Below, piece after piece: positions 1-9,971 of a stretch of DNA of 64,000 bases; position 1 is the stretch's first letter, and each line of letters opens with the position of its first letter. Source of the stretch: Lampropedia hyalina DSM 16112. GTDB lineage: Bacteria; Pseudomonadota; Gammaproteobacteria; Burkholderiales; Burkholderiaceae_C. The stretch spans positions 62,001 through 126,000 of the forward strand of contig NZ_FQUZ01000003.1 in NCBI RefSeq assembly GCF_900129055.1. Direction: 5' to 3'. Made by a program: the position numbers and the translations under genes. The notes beneath the pieces were generated by a model. That model made no database searches. It saw nothing but the letters and a program-made list of their open reading frames with translations, and had not been told where the DNA came from.

Positions 1-1446
1 CCCACCAGCGAGGAAGTCGTCACCGACATTGCCCGCAGTGAGCTGCGCAGCTACAAGCAACTGCCCAAGAACCTCTACCAGATTCAGACCAAGTTCCGCG
101 ACGAACGCCGTCCGCGCTTTGGCCTGATGCGCGGGCGCGAATTCATCATGAAGGATGCCTACAGCTTCGACAAGGACAAGGACAGCGCGCAGATCAGCTA
201 CCAGACCATGCGCCAGGCCTACCGCAACATCTTCGACCGCTTTGGCCTGCGTTACCGCGCCGTGGCCGCCGACAGCGGTGCAATCGGTGGCGACCTGAGC
301 GAGGAGTTCCAGGTGATCGCTTCCACCGGTGAGGATGCCATCGTGTATTGTCCCCAGAGCGAATACGCCGCCAACATCGAGAAGGCCGAGGCACTGGCTC
401 CCGGCCAGCCACGTCCAGCCGCCAGCCAGCCATTGGTCAAGACCCCCACTCCCGGCCAAAGCACCTGCGCACAGGTGGCCGAGGGGCTGTCCATTGCACT
501 GGCCACCACCGTCAAGTCGCTGGTGCTGGCCACCGATGTACAGGACGAGCAGGGCAACATCACCGGCAGCACCGTCTGGCTGCTGCTGGTGCGCGGCGAC
601 CATGACATGAACGAGGTCAAGGTCGGCAAGATCGCCGGGCTGGACAAGGGCTACCGCTTTGCCAGCGAGGCAGAGATTCTGGAGCACTTCGGCGCGAAGC
701 CCGGCTATCTGGGGCCGGTGGGCTTGCGCAAGCCCCTGAAAATCGTCGCTGACCGCGATGTGGCTGTCATGGCCGACTGGGTCTGCGGAGCCAACGAAGT
801 GGACTTCCACTACACCGGCGTGAACTGGGGGCGCGACCTGCCCGAGCCTGATGTGGTGGCGGACATCCGCAACGTCGTGGCAGGCGATCTCTCGCCCGAT
901 GGACAGGGCACACTGGAGATCGAGCGCGGCATTGAAGTCGGCCACGTCTTCTACCTGGGCACCAAATACAGCGCAGCCATGAACGCCACCTTCCTGGCGG
1001 AAAACGGCAGGCCCACGCTGTTTGAAATGGGTTGCTACGGCATCGGCATCACCCGCCTGCCTGCCGCCGCCATTGAGCAGAACCACGACGAGCGCGGCAT
1101 CATCTGGCCCGATGCCATCGCGCCGTTCACACTGGTGCTGTGCCCCATCGGCATGGATCGCAGCCCGGCAGTGCGCGAAGCCGCCGAGAAATTGCACGAT
1201 GCCCTGCTGGCCAAGGGCGTGGACGTGATTCTGGACGACCGGGGCGAACGGCCCGGAGCCATGTTTGCCGACTGGGAACTGATCGGCATTCCGCACCGGC
1301 TGGTGATTTCCGACCGTGGCCTCAAGGAAAACCAGCTCGAATACCAGCACCGCACCCAGACCGAAGCCGTGAAAGTGGCCGCCGATGACGTGCTGGCATT
1401 CCTGGCACAACAGGGCGTATTCCAGGAGCCGGGCGCGCAGGGCTGA
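1..1446 (+). CDS. proS: Prolyl-tRNA synthetase, 5'-truncated by window edge
   Basis: Charges tRNA-Pro with proline in the cytoplasm. The frame is open from base 1, so the start lies outside the window; about 481 residues of a roughly 580-residue bacterial-type enzyme remain. The visible part opens in class II synthetase motif 1/2 territory (PTSEEVVTD, then [17 protein letters not shown] and MKDAYSF). It continues through a long insertion matching the bacterial YbaK-like editing domain (around residues 110-300 of the fragment) and ends with motif 3 ([17 protein letters not shown]) and the anticodon-binding domain ([21 protein letters not shown]). The stop is TGA at 1444-1446, and a lytic transglycosylase gene follows 32 nt later on the same strand. 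Family assignment is secure. Confidence 0.97.
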   Translation, partial: PTSEEVVTDIARSELRSYKQLPKNLYQIQTKFRDERRPRFGLMRGREFIMKDAYSFDKDKDSAQISYQTMRQAYRNIFDRFGLRYRAVAADSGAIGGDLSEEFQVIASTGEDAIVYCPQSEYAANIEKAEALAPGQPRPAASQPLVKTPTPGQSTCAQVAEGLSIALATTVKSLVLATDVQDEQGNITGSTVWLLLVRGDHDMNEVKVGKIAGLDKGYRFASEAEILEHFGAKPGYLGPVGLRKPLKIVADRDVAVMADWVCGANEVDFHYTGVNWGRDLPEPDVVADIRNVVAGDLSPDGQGTLEIERGIEVGHVFYLGTKYSAAMNATFLAENGRPTLFEMGCYGIGITRLPAAAIEQNHDERGIIWPDAIAPFTLVLCPIGMDRSPAVREAAEKLHDALLAKGVDVILDDRGERPGAMFADWELIGIPHRLVISDRGLKENQLEYQHRTQTEAVKVAADDVLAFLAQQGVFQEPGAQG

Positions 1447-1478
1447 GTGACCGTGCGGCAGGCCCTTCCCTCCAACCC

Positions 1479-2123
1479 ATGACGACATCGCTGCCCGACT
1501 CCCGCCGCCGTACCGTGCTGACTGCGCTGCTGGCGGGTTCGTTGTGCGGCGGCCTGGGCGTGAGCGTGCGTGCGGCCCATGCCGGTGGGCAACTGGAAGA
1601 AGCACTGGTCGATTCGGTGCGGCTGGCCCTGAGTGCCGCCATCCGCCGTGCCGCACCACCGGAGCCGGTGTTTGCCGATGCCACTGCCGAGCTGCACTAT
1701 CTGCGCTGGATGGCAGAGATGAGTGCGCGGCTGGAACGCCGGATGCCGAATGTGCTGATGCGGCACGAGTTCCTGCAAACCGTCTGGTACGAAAGCAAAC
1801 GCGCCGGGCTGGAAACAGCCATGGTGCTGGGGCTGATCCAGGTGGAAAGCGGCTTTCGCAAACATGCCATTTCATCGGCAGGGGCGCGGGGTTACATGCA
1901 GATCATGCCGTTCTGGACGCGCGTGATCGGCGACGGCGACCCGGCCACACTGTTTCACATGCAGACCAATCTGCGCTTTGGCAACGTCATCCTGCGCCAC
2001 TACCTCGACCGGGAAAAGGGCGACCTGTTCCTGGCCCTGGGCCGCTACAACGGCAGTCGCGGCCGCGCCACCTACCCGAATGCGGTGTTTGCCGCGCAGC
2101 GAAACTGGGGTTTCGCTGGTTAG
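1479..2123 (+). CDS. Lytic transglycosylase (SLT domain), Tat-type signal
   Basis: Predicted periplasmic enzyme that cleaves peptidoglycan glycan strands to leave 1,6-anhydro ends. The 214-residue product starts with a twin-arginine-like leader (SRRRTVLTALLAGS) and an alanine-rich cleavage region (RAAHAGG). The SLT core follows: the catalytic Glu is E123 in LIQVESGFRKHAISSAGARG, then YMQIMPFW, and the ALGRYNGSRG motif near the C-terminus. It is short because it has little beyond the catalytic domain. It lies 32 nt after proS and may be co-transcribed. The repeat-rich gap downstream probably ends this transcription unit. The substrate follows from the family and was not tested. Confidence 0.9.
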   Translation: MTTSLPDSRRRTVLTALLAGSLCGGLGVSVRAAHAGGQLEEALVDSVRLALSAAIRRAAPPEPVFADATAELHYLRWMAEMSARLERRMPNVLMRHEFLQTVWYESKRAGLETAMVLGLIQVESGFRKHAISSAGARGYMQIMPFWTRVIGDGDPATLFHMQTNLRFGNVILRHYLDREKGDLFLALGRYNGSRGRATYPNAVFAAQRNWGFAG

Positions 2124-2157
2124 GCCACGCCCTGGGTCGAATGGCACTTACTTAACG

Positions 2158-2264
2158 CCGTCATTCCGGCGCAGGCCGGAATCCAGTAACCCCTTGTGCC
2201 ATTGGGCAATATCGGTGTTTGTTTCAATGTCGTCACTGGATTCCGGCCTGCGCCGGAATGACGG
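2158..2264. repeat. Perfect 30-bp inverted repeat (GTCATTCCGGCG family)
   Basis: The 30 bases at 2158-2187 are the exact reverse complement of 2235-2264; the arms are separated by 47 nt. Each arm is itself dyadic around CCGGCGCAGGCCGG. A shorter relative, GTCATTCCGGC-CTGC-GCCGGAATGAC, lies at 52790-52815. This looks like a dispersed REP-like intergenic repeat placed between convergent genes. Confidence 0.85.
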
Positions 2265-2385
2265 CAGTTTGGAATGAAAAGACAGTTGAAATAGCCGCAT
2301 CCAAACGCCTACCCAAACATTCCGGACAGCAGTGGGTCAAGCCCGGAATGACGGGGAACAGGCTTAAGTAGGTGCCATTCTCCCT

Positions 2386-2545
2386 AGGTAAGGTCTGCAA
2401 AACCCGTTGCGCCGCCCGCATCCCGCCACTGGGTGCATCGCTGCGTTGGCTTTTGCGGTCAATAGCCCCGCTATTGACCGCAAAATCCGCCTTGCGCTGC
2501 ATCCCATTGGCGGGCGCGGGCTTACCGCAAGAGTTTTGCAGACCT
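2386..2545. repeat. Long palindromic repeat element, copy 1
   Basis: An imperfect palindrome of about 160 bp. The core is a perfect 15-bp stem, TTTTGCGGTCAATAG at 2451-2465 with its complement at 2471-2485, around a 5-nt loop (CCCCG). The middle arms pair with a few mismatches (CCCGCCACTGGGTGCATC against the CCCATTGGCGGG region). The outer arms AGGTCTGCAAAAC (2391-2403) and GTTTTGCAGACCT (2533-2545) pair perfectly. It begins about 20 nt beyond the nuclease stop codon, so in that mRNA it would form a large 3'-end hairpin. A second copy lies at 45997-46156. Confidence 0.85.
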
Positions 2546-2564
2546 TCCCTGGCGTGGAATCCGC

Positions 2565-5500
2565 TCAGGCTGCCAGTGCATCCACGCCGGTGAGTTGCAC
2601 GAATGCCCCATCGGTGCCCGCAGGATCCAGGGGCTGGAACAGGTCGGCTTCGCTGTCCTGCCATGCCTCCAGTGCGTCCTGGGTGTCCAGGTTCTGGAGC
2701 AGCCACCATGCGTCAGCGGTGTCGATGGTGTCGGCTGTGGTGGATGGGGTTGCTGCATGGTTTTCCAGCGTTTCCAGGGCTTCTGCCAGTTCCTGATTGC
2801 TGGGCAGGCGGCCTTCTTCGGTCAGGAAGCGCAGCACGGCGGTGGTGCTGTGTGGAACCTGGGTCTGGAACTCTGCCGATGCCACAAAGGCCTTGGTTAC
2901 GTCGGTCAGGCTGCTGCCATTGTCCAGTTGCTGGAGCCAGAAAGCCAGTCCTTCGCTGTCGGCTGTACGCCCCAGGAGGTGCTGGTAGAGGTTATGGACG
3001 AATGCTTCCTGAACGTCGCCGGTGACAGGCTGGTTCTGGAATTCATCGGATGCCAGAATGGTTTCTGCCAGGGTTCCTGTGCTCAGGCCGCTGCGCAGGG
3101 CTTCTGACCAATACTGGTAGCCGCCTGCTTCCGGCACGCGCCCCAGCAGGGCGAGGTACAGGGCCACGACGGGCTTGAATTGCTGCTGCACTTCCGCCGA
3201 GTGGATGAACTGGGCAAAGACTTCGTCCCGACCGAGTTGGCCGCCTTCCAGGGCCGCACTCCAGTGGGCAAGGCCTTCGGTGTCGGGGTCGCGCTGGAGC
3301 AGGTTCTGGTAGAGGCTGTCCAGAAATTCTGCGTCGCTGTCGCCGTGGTTCTGCCCGAGGTTCAGTCCGATCAGCAGCGGGTTGTGGTCGCTGGAGCGGT
3401 AGGCATCGGATTGGTAGTAGTCGTTTCGCTGGTCGGCATTCTTGTATTCCTGGTTGTAGTCGAGCAGGCCGGGTTCTTCGGCATTGATCGCCCACTTCCA
3501 TGAGCCGGTGATCTGCTGGGACAGGCTGCTGCTGGCGAGGGCATGGTCCAGCGAACCCCACAGGCCATCGAATGAGTAGGAGTGGCCTTGCGAGACTTTC
3601 TCGAATCCGTTGGCTTGCAGCCAGCTCAATGGGGTTTCTTGGCTGTAGGAGTTGAAGTCGCCTGCCAGCAGCACGTCGGGGTCGTCGCTGCCGGTGGGGT
3701 TGCCGTCCAGCCATGCCTTCAGTTGCTCGGCGGCTTTCAGGCGGGCGGCCACACTGCTGCCCTGGCCGTCGCCGCTGTCGGGGCCTTGCACACTGGTGGC
3801 ACTGCCCTTGGACTTGAAGTGATTGGCGACCACGGTGAATTGTTCGCCGCTGGCCTTGGACTGGAAGGTTTGCGCCACGGGCACGCGGTTGCCGTAGGTG
3901 GCCGAGAAGGCATCGTACAGGTCGGTGTCGGGCACGGCGGCCTGGCCCACCAGCTCCACGGCATCGGTCTTGTAGAGGATGGCCACCATGATGGCATCGC
4001 CGCCTGCGGTGGCGGCCGTGCCGTTGCCAGTCTGGAACGGGCCTTTGACGAAGTCGTAGGTGCCTGCGCCCGCCTTGGCGTTGAGGGCATTCACCAGGGC
4101 CTGCAATGCACTGTCTGCGCCGTAGCCGTTGTTCTGGATTTCGTTCAGTGCCAGTACGTCGGCATCCAGCCCGAGGATGCCTTCGACGATCTTGGCTTCC
4201 TGGCGGGCGAATTCGCTGGCATTGCTGGCTCCACGCCCGCTGTGCGAGGTGCCCGCCGGTGTGGTGAAGCTGGTGGATCCCAGTGTGGTGAAGTAGTTGA
4301 GCACATTGAATGCACCCACCTTGATTTCGGCGTTGGCCACGGCATCGGGGATGTCGTTGGTGGTGGGGCGGTCGTCACCGGTGAAGTTCACGATGTCGGT
4401 GGGCTGGATGCGGTAGCTGGTTTCATGAACGCCTGCATCGGTGTCGATGAACTGATCGACGATGCCGACGATTTTCTCGACACTGTCACCGGCGCGCAGC
4501 GTGTTGTCGGCCGAGAGTGGTTGGCCGTTGCGTCCGTAGTGGCTGGCCGGGTTCTGCTGGCTGCTGAGGTCGTCCAGGATGATCTGGTCTTTCTGGATTT
4601 CGGCGTTGTAGGCATCAAAGCCATCCTGGTCCGGGGCATTGTGCTCGGTGAACTGGTACTGGATTTCGTCCGAGGTCAGGGTTACCTGACCATAGCGGCC
4701 CAGGTTGTAGTTGTCGGTGATGACGAGTGCGCCGCCATCGGTGGCGGAGGTGACTTCCACCCGCATGCCTTCGACGGATTCCCAGTCCATCAGGCTGGAG
4801 ACCGGCAACCGGATGCCCACTGGCGCGGGCAGGTTGCCCGGGCCGCCGATGTTTACCACCTGGTAGTGGGCGGCCTGATTCACGATGAGCTGGGTTTGGC
4901 CCCGGTAGTCGCCGACGGTGCCGCTGATGCGCACGGTGTCGCCCACGCTGGCTTCGGAGAGGCCCGGAATCACCAGGCTGGTGCCGAAGTAGACGAAGAT
5001 GCCTTCGGAGGTGCTGGCATCGCCGTCCGTGTCGTGGTCTTCTTCCTGCACATAGAAGCCACTGAGGCCGGGGGCATAGTGCGTCAGGATGCCTTCGATG
5101 GTGACACTGTTGCCATGCAGCGGCGAGGTGTCGCCGCTGCCTTGCACGGCGTGGATTTTGGTGATGCTCAGTTCGTCGTTGCGAATCACGCCTTCTGCGC
5201 TGGCACCAGCGATGTGAGTATCTGCACCAGGGTTGGTGAGGCCCACGGTGAAGCTTTCGTCCTGCTCGGCGGTGGTGTCACCTTGCACCTGGATGGTGAT
5301 GGTTTTGCTGGTTTCTCCCACTGCGAACAGCAGACTGCCTGTGGGCCAGGTGTTGCCTGCAAAGTCCTCGGCTGAAGCCGGGTGGCTGCCCGTTCCGGTG
5401 ACGGCCCAGTCCACGCTGCTGGCCAGTGTGGTGTCGCCTTTGCGGGTGACGGTGAAGGTGAAGTCGGTGCTGCCGCTGTCGCCTTCGGCCTTGTCGGCAT

Positions 5501-8500
5501 CGGTGGCGGCGATGGAGAGCACGGAGCCGGTGTAGCTTTCCAGCTTGAAGTCATCGATGCGCCACTGCGAGGAGCTGCTGCCGCCTGTGCCGGAAGACTG
5601 GTACTGGAAGGCGAAGTACACGTTGCTGCCGCCGATGCCCGAGAGGTCGATCGCGCCCGAGTCCGTCCATTGCTGGCTGTCGGCGGGCGAGGAGGTGTAG
5701 TCCAGTTCCGTCCAGGTGGCGGTATCGGGGGAGCCGCTGCCGCTGTAGTCGCTGGAGTACAGCAGCTTCACTGCGGGGCCGTCCATGCCGTTGTCGGCAA
5801 AGCGCGTCCAGGTCTTGAAGCTGAGGTATTCCACGCTGGTGTCGTCCAGGTTGAATGCCTTGGAGATGAGCCAGTCGTTGGCGGCGGCGGCATCGCCGTA
5901 GCCATTGACTTCGGCAACACCATTGCCGTAGTACCAGGAGCTGGCTGCGTCGGCATCCACGCTGACCACGCTGAATTCGGCAAAGCCGCTGGCATCGTCG
6001 AAAGGCTGGTGGTAGCTGGGGGCATCGCCCACGCTGGCTTCTGGGGCACGGATGGCACCGGGCGAGCCGATGTTGTCGGGGCTGCCGGGTTGGGCGAATG
6101 CGCCGTTCTGTCCGGCCACGGCGGCGGTGTAATGCGGGTTGGCAGAGTCGATGCCGTCCCAGACCAGCGAAGCCGTCTTGCTGCCGCCCACAGCTTCCCC
6201 GGCGTGTCCACCGGCGGAGGTGGTGTCGCCACTCTGCACCAGGGGTTGCACTGTGGTGCCGTGGATGCTGAAGGCATTGGTGCCGTAGTTGATGCTGGCG
6301 GCCACGTTGCCGTTCGGGTCGAGCACGACCACGCCATCGTTGCCACCCAGGCCTGCGCTTTCTCCTGAAGCCGCTACCACGACCTGCACGGAGGCATCCA
6401 GCCCCCAGGCGGTCTTGAAGGCTTCGACGCTGCCATCGTTGATGACGACCAGCCGTTCGCCTGCCGCCAATGTCGTGTTGGCACCGAAGGTGGCGACCTT
6501 CGCGCCTTCCGAGTCCGTCCATTGCCAGCCGCTGAGATCGATGGGAGTATCGCCGTGGTTGTACAGCTCGAAGAAATCGGCAGGCTTGGCGTTGGAGTTC
6601 ACTTCGGTAATCAGCAGCGCGGGGGGCGTGAATGGCGCGGCTGTCTGGAAGTTCAGGGTGTCGCTGTCGCTGATGCCGCCCCAGGCGTTGCCGTAGTGGT
6701 CGGTCACGGCACCGTCGCTGGCTTCGACGTAGTAGCCGCTGCCATGCGCCAGTGTGCTGGCAAAGTTCAGGGTGACGGTGTTGAAGGCCACGGTCAGCTT
6801 GCCGCTGTGGTGGGCCACGTCGATGCTTTCCACTACCGTGCCATCGGCCTGCTTCAGGGTGAAGCTGCCGACTGTGCCCAGCTTCACGCCTTCGTCGAAG
6901 CGCAGTACCAGCGGGGCTTGCGTGGCCACGTTGCCTGCATCATCGGCCGGGCTGCTGCTGGCCAGTACGGGGCCGTTGTGGTCACTGACCACACCGCCAA
7001 GCTGCACCCAGTTGCCGACGAATTGCTGCTCGCCTGCGGGCAGGTCTTTGGAGCCGCTGGTCTTGCCCTCCCATACGGTGTCGCCGTTGTCCTGCAACAG
7101 TTGCACCCAGGTGCCTTGTTCGGTGCTCAGCACATCGACGATGGTCTCGAAGCTGCCGCCGGTGGCATCGCGCAGTGCGTCCAGGTTCACGTCCAGTTCC
7201 ACTGGTTCGCCGCTGCCGTCCCAGCGGAACAGGCGGAAGTCGTGGGTCACTTCGTCGCTCGCGCCACCGGCCGGGCCGGCCAGGATCAGGTAGCCACTGT
7301 CGTCGGCGGCTTTCTCGATGGAGCGAATGCCGCGCCCGCCGAGGTTGAGTTCGATCACCTGCTGGATGCCGCCGATGCCGGTGTCTCCCGCACTGGCTGT
7401 ACTCAGTGCCAGTTCCACGATGATGGCCTTGTCGCGTGTCTGGGTGTCGGACTGTGGCGCACGAAAGCCCAGCAGCAGACCGTCGCCTGCCAGGTTCACG
7501 CTCAGACCTTCAATCGAGAAGCCATCCACGCGCTCCGGTGCCACACCTGCGCCAGAGCCTGTCGCAAAGCCGAACTTGCCACCGTTCTGGCTGTTGTCCC
7601 ATTCCACCAGCGCGGCTTCCAGCCCCTCGGTCTTGCCGATCCAGTGGAACTGGGTGGCGGTGCCCGTGCCTTCGATCTTCACGGCAAACAGGTATTCGCG
7701 GCTGTCCTGTTCGTTGCCGCTCTTGTTGTTGCTGTGCGAGCCGCTGAAGTAATAGGTGTCGCCCACCAGCGTGCCGCCTTCGAGGTCGAGTTCACCGCCG
7801 TTGTTCAGGAAACCGCTGTAGTCCCACTCCACCAGGGCCTTGCCGCCTTCGCGGTGGTAGATGCGCAGTACGCTTTCCTCGTCATCGCCCACCACCATGT
7901 AGTTGGCATCCAGGGCCTGTGCGGTGGAGGTGTCGGAGCTGCCCCAGGCGGTGCCGTCCTTGGGCTGGAAGGCTTGCAGCGGGGCGTTCTCGCTGGCGAA
8001 GTCGATGCCCAGGTCGCTGCGGCTGCTGTGGGCGATGCCGCTGGCGGGCAGGGTGCTGAAGGCTCCATCCAGGAAGGTGAGGCCGATGTCGTTCAGATCG
8101 CTGTCGTGCGTCTCGGCCTGGCCGGTGAAGCGCAGTTCCAGGGTGTTGTCGCTGGTGCGTGTGAACTGGGCGGTCAGGCCGGCGGGCATCTTGTCGAGCT
8201 GGATGTGGCTGTTCAGGTCTGCGCTGAAGGTGTCGCCGTGGAGGGTGATGACGATGGCGCCATCGACCGAGCCATCGAAGGCGCGGGATTCGTTGAGCGT
8301 GACGGTGCTGAAGTGCAGCGACGGCTCGATGAAGTCGATGGACAGGTCGGTCTTGGTGGCGTTGAATACCTTGCTGGCCTGGCCGCTGGCAAAGGCCGAA
8401 TCGGCGAATGCCACGCCCAGATTGGCAATGTCATCGGCATTCGCATGGGCGGCGGCAGTGCCGCTGAGGGTCAGCGTGGCGGTGTGGTCGCCGGTGCGTG

Positions 8501-9860
8501 TGAGCTGGGCGGTCAGACCCTCGGGCAGGTGGGTGATGGTGGCCCGGCCATCGAGCAGGTTCTCGCCTGCCGTGAAGCTGTCGCCGCGCAGTGTCAGCGT
8601 CACACTGGTGGTGATGCTGCCATCGTTGCTGGTGTTTTCGTTGAATGTGGTGGCACTGTAGCGGATGAACGGGCCACCGGGAGAGCCGGTTCCAGCGTTG
8701 TGGGTGTAGGCACCATCGATACCGGCCACCGAGCCGACGTATTCGGGTGCAGTGGTGGACTGGCCATCCCAGACGGCAGAGGTGTTGGCTGCGCCGCCTA
8801 CCGATGGGCCGGCGTGGTTGGTGCTGGCATTCGTCCAGTCGAAGGCCGTGACCAGATTCGCATCGGCATCCACGATGCGAACGCTGTCTTTGTTGCCAAG
8901 GCCGGGGCCGTCCAGTGCCAGCAGCGGGAAGTCTTCCGGCAGGTCCCAGTCGGAGCGAAAGCGCGCCAGATCGGCTTCTGTGCCGATCACGACCACCAGC
9001 TTCTGGCCTGCTGCCAGCGTGGTGCCGCTGGCAAAGAAGGTGTTCGCACTGGTGTTGCTGTCCGTCCAGCTCCAGCCGCTGAGGTCGATGGTGCTGTCGC
9101 CGTGGTTGTACAGCTCGAAGAAGTCGATGCCATGACCAGCCGATTGGGAGAGCACTTCGCTGATGAGCAGGGTCGGAGCCGTTGCGGCATCCTCGCCGAT
9201 GCGGAAGTTCACGTCTCTGAGCGGTGAGTGCTCGCTGGTGAGGAACGGAGCATCGGGCACGATGCCATCGTTGTCTTGATCGCCACCCGCATCCTGGGTC
9301 TTCCAGTGGGCCGCATGGTGGATGGCTGCCAGCGCGCTGGCCTTGTCGGCAAACTGGAAACCTCCTACCGCCGGATCGTAGGCCGCCACATCGGCCCCCG
9401 CATCGACGAGCGACAGGTCCAGTGCCGTTTCTCCTGCCACCAGACCGGTCTGGGCCAGAGAGCCGTTCTTGTCATTGAAGCCCGAATTGGCCAGCGCAGC
9501 CAGAAAGCTGAATTCGCCCGTTGTACCGTTTTCGGTACTGGTGTAGGCGTACAGCACCTCGTCGGAAGCGTTCAGGTTGAGGCTGCGCACCACCGTGACT
9601 TCGCCCACATTGGCGATGGCCGGGGAAGCACTCGTGGAAAGCAGTTCCACCACGGTGCCTGCCGCCAGCGTCGCACCGCTGGTGTTGCTCCAGCTCACCA
9701 GTCCTTCGCGCTCGTCGGCGAACTGGCTGCCGTTCCATTCGTCGTCACGGAAGTGGATGATCGTGCCCGCTGGAATGTCATCCAGTGCCACAAAGGCAAA
9801 ACCGTCGTCGCCGTCTGCGTTGAAGCCCACCCATGCAATGCTGCCTGCTGTCAGTGCCAT
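2565..9860 (-). CDS. Giant extracellular nuclease: LTD, Ig-like, Calx-beta, ExeM/NucH and DUF4214 domains
   Basis: A 2431-residue protein. Approximate domains: 1-200 an N-terminal module (ADGDDGFAFVALDDIPAGT) of a type seen in secreted nucleases; 230-387 lamin-tail domain (LLISEVLSQ...FFELYNHGD); 397-620 two related beta repeats; 660-957 DUF3616-like; 962-1073 SbsA-type Ig-like; 1078-1197 second lamin-tail domain; 1450-1558 Calx-beta; 1570-1673 OB-fold of ExeM/NucH nucleases; 1842-2163 endonuclease/exonuclease/phosphatase fold with ALNEIQNNG, VANHFKSKG, LLAGDFNSY, SLDHAL and SSDHNPLL; 2178-2330 DUF4214 repeats. The start ATG at 9858-9860 follows an AGGGG Shine-Dalgarno; the frame stays open upstream but that part is not protein-like. 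There is no N-terminal signal peptide. The DUF4214 C-terminus suggests type I secretion, but no exporter is in the window. Likely role: extracellular DNA degradation for phosphate or nucleotides, or biofilm turnover. Confidence 0.9.
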   Translation of the reverse strand: MALTAGSIAWVGFNADGDDGFAFVALDDIPAGTIIHFRDDEWNGSQFADEREGLVSWSNTSGATLAAGTVVELLSTSASPAIANVGEVTVVRSLNLNASDEVLYAYTSTENGTTGEFSFLAALANSGFNDKNGSLAQTGLVAGETALDLSLVDAGADVAAYDPAVGGFQFADKASALAAIHHAAHWKTQDAGGDQDNDGIVPDAPFLTSEHSPLRDVNFRIGEDAATAPTLLISEVLSQSAGHGIDFFELYNHGDSTIDLSGWSWTDSNTSANTFFASGTTLAAGQKLVVVIGTEADLARFRSDWDLPEDFPLLALDGPGLGNKDSVRIVDADANLVTAFDWTNASTNHAGPSVGGAANTSAVWDGQSTTAPEYVGSVAGIDGAYTHNAGTGSPGGPFIRYSATTFNENTSNDGSITTSVTLTLRGDSFTAGENLLDGRATITHLPEGLTAQLTRTGDHTATLTLSGTAAAHANADDIANLGVAFADSAFASGQASKVFNATKTDLSIDFIEPSLHFSTVTLNESRAFDGSVDGAIVITLHGDTFSADLNSHIQLDKMPAGLTAQFTRTSDNTLELRFTGQAETHDSDLNDIGLTFLDGAFSTLPASGIAHSSRSDLGIDFASENAPLQAFQPKDGTAWGSSDTSTAQALDANYMVVGDDEESVLRIYHREGGKALVEWDYSGFLNNGGELDLEGGTLVGDTYYFSGSHSNNKSGNEQDSREYLFAVKIEGTGTATQFHWIGKTEGLEAALVEWDNSQNGGKFGFATGSGAGVAPERVDGFSIEGLSVNLAGDGLLLGFRAPQSDTQTRDKAIIVELALSTASAGDTGIGGIQQVIELNLGGRGIRSIEKAADDSGYLILAGPAGGASDEVTHDFRLFRWDGSGEPVELDVNLDALRDATGGSFETIVDVLSTEQGTWVQLLQDNGDTVWEGKTSGSKDLPAGEQQFVGNWVQLGGVVSDHNGPVLASSSPADDAGNVATQAPLVLRFDEGVKLGTVGSFTLKQADGTVVESIDVAHHSGKLTVAFNTVTLNFASTLAHGSGYYVEASDGAVTDHYGNAWGGISDSDTLNFQTAAPFTPPALLITEVNSNAKPADFFELYNHGDTPIDLSGWQWTDSEGAKVATFGANTTLAAGERLVVINDGSVEAFKTAWGLDASVQVVVAASGESAGLGGNDGVVVLDPNGNVAASINYGTNAFSIHGTTVQPLVQSGDTTSAGGHAGEAVGGSKTASLVWDGIDSANPHYTAAVAGQNGAFAQPGSPDNIGSPGAIRAPEASVGDAPSYHQPFDDASGFAEFSVVSVDADAASSWYYGNGVAEVNGYGDAAAANDWLISKAFNLDDTSVEYLSFKTWTRFADNGMDGPAVKLLYSSDYSGSGSPDTATWTELDYTSSPADSQQWTDSGAIDLSGIGGSNVYFAFQYQSSGTGGSSSSQWRIDDFKLESYTGSVLSIAATDADKAEGDSGSTDFTFTVTRKGDTTLASSVDWAVTGTGSHPASAEDFAGNTWPTGSLLFAVGETSKTITIQVQGDTTAEQDESFTVGLTNPGADTHIAGASAEGVIRNDELSITKIHAVQGSGDTSPLHGNSVTIEGILTHYAPGLSGFYVQEEDHDTDGDASTSEGIFVYFGTSLVIPGLSEASVGDTVRISGTVGDYRGQTQLIVNQAAHYQVVNIGGPGNLPAPVGIRLPVSSLMDWESVEGMRVEVTSATDGGALVITDNYNLGRYGQVTLTSDEIQYQFTEHNAPDQDGFDAYNAEIQKDQIILDDLSSQQNPASHYGRNGQPLSADNTLRAGDSVEKIVGIVDQFIDTDAGVHETSYRIQPTDIVNFTGDDRPTTNDIPDAVANAEIKVGAFNVLNYFTTLGSTSFTTPAGTSHSGRGASNASEFARQEAKIVEGILGLDADVLALNEIQNNGYGADSALQALVNALNAKAGAGTYDFVKGPFQTGNGTAATAGGDAIMVAILYKTDAVELVGQAAVPDTDLYDAFSATYGNRVPVAQTFQSKASGEQFTVVANHFKSKGSATSVQGPDSGDGQGSSVAARLKAAEQLKAWLDGNPTGSDDPDVLLAGDFNSYSQETPLSWLQANGFEKVSQGHSYSFDGLWGSLDHALASSSLSQQITGSWKWAINAEEPGLLDYNQEYKNADQRNDYYQSDAYRSSDHNPLLIGLNLGQNHGDSDAEFLDSLYQNLLQRDPDTEGLAHWSAALEGGQLGRDEVFAQFIHSAEVQQQFKPVVALYLALLGRVPEAGGYQYWSEALRSGLSTGTLAETILASDEFQNQPVTGDVQEAFVHNLYQHLLGRTADSEGLAFWLQQLDNGSSLTDVTKAFVASAEFQTQVPHSTTAVLRFLTEEGRLPSNQELAEALETLENHAATPSTTADTIDTADAWWLLQNLDTQDALEAWQDSEADLFQPLDPAGTDGAFVQLTGVDALAA

Positions 9861-9971
9861 GCCAAAAACCCCTGAGAAATTGATCCAGAGGCCGACTGTT
9901 TCAGATTTTGGTTGCAGGATTGTGTCGGTGCTGTGATGGGCTGGGGCTGCGACTGTCGGACAATTCACCCC

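Larger units (their letters stand above)
2124..2564. other. Repeat-rich intergenic gap without genes
   Basis: This 441-nt gap lies between two genes that point toward each other (plus-strand transglycosylase, minus-strand nuclease). It holds a perfect 30-bp inverted repeat, a weaker CATTCCGG...CCGGAATG dyad at 2319-2350, and a long palindrome at about 2386-2545. Open frames across it show translated palindrome peptides rather than a protein family. I see no gene or RNA here. Its position suggests bidirectional transcription ending or mRNA 3'-end protection, which is inference. Confidence 0.8.

Noticed and set aside
3582-9227. Long plus-strand open frames (597 and 901 codons) opposite the nuclease gene
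   Set aside because: They mirror the high-GC third-position pattern of the minus-strand nuclease, show no domain or ribosome site and have valine/glycine/alanine-rich composition typical of antisense frames.
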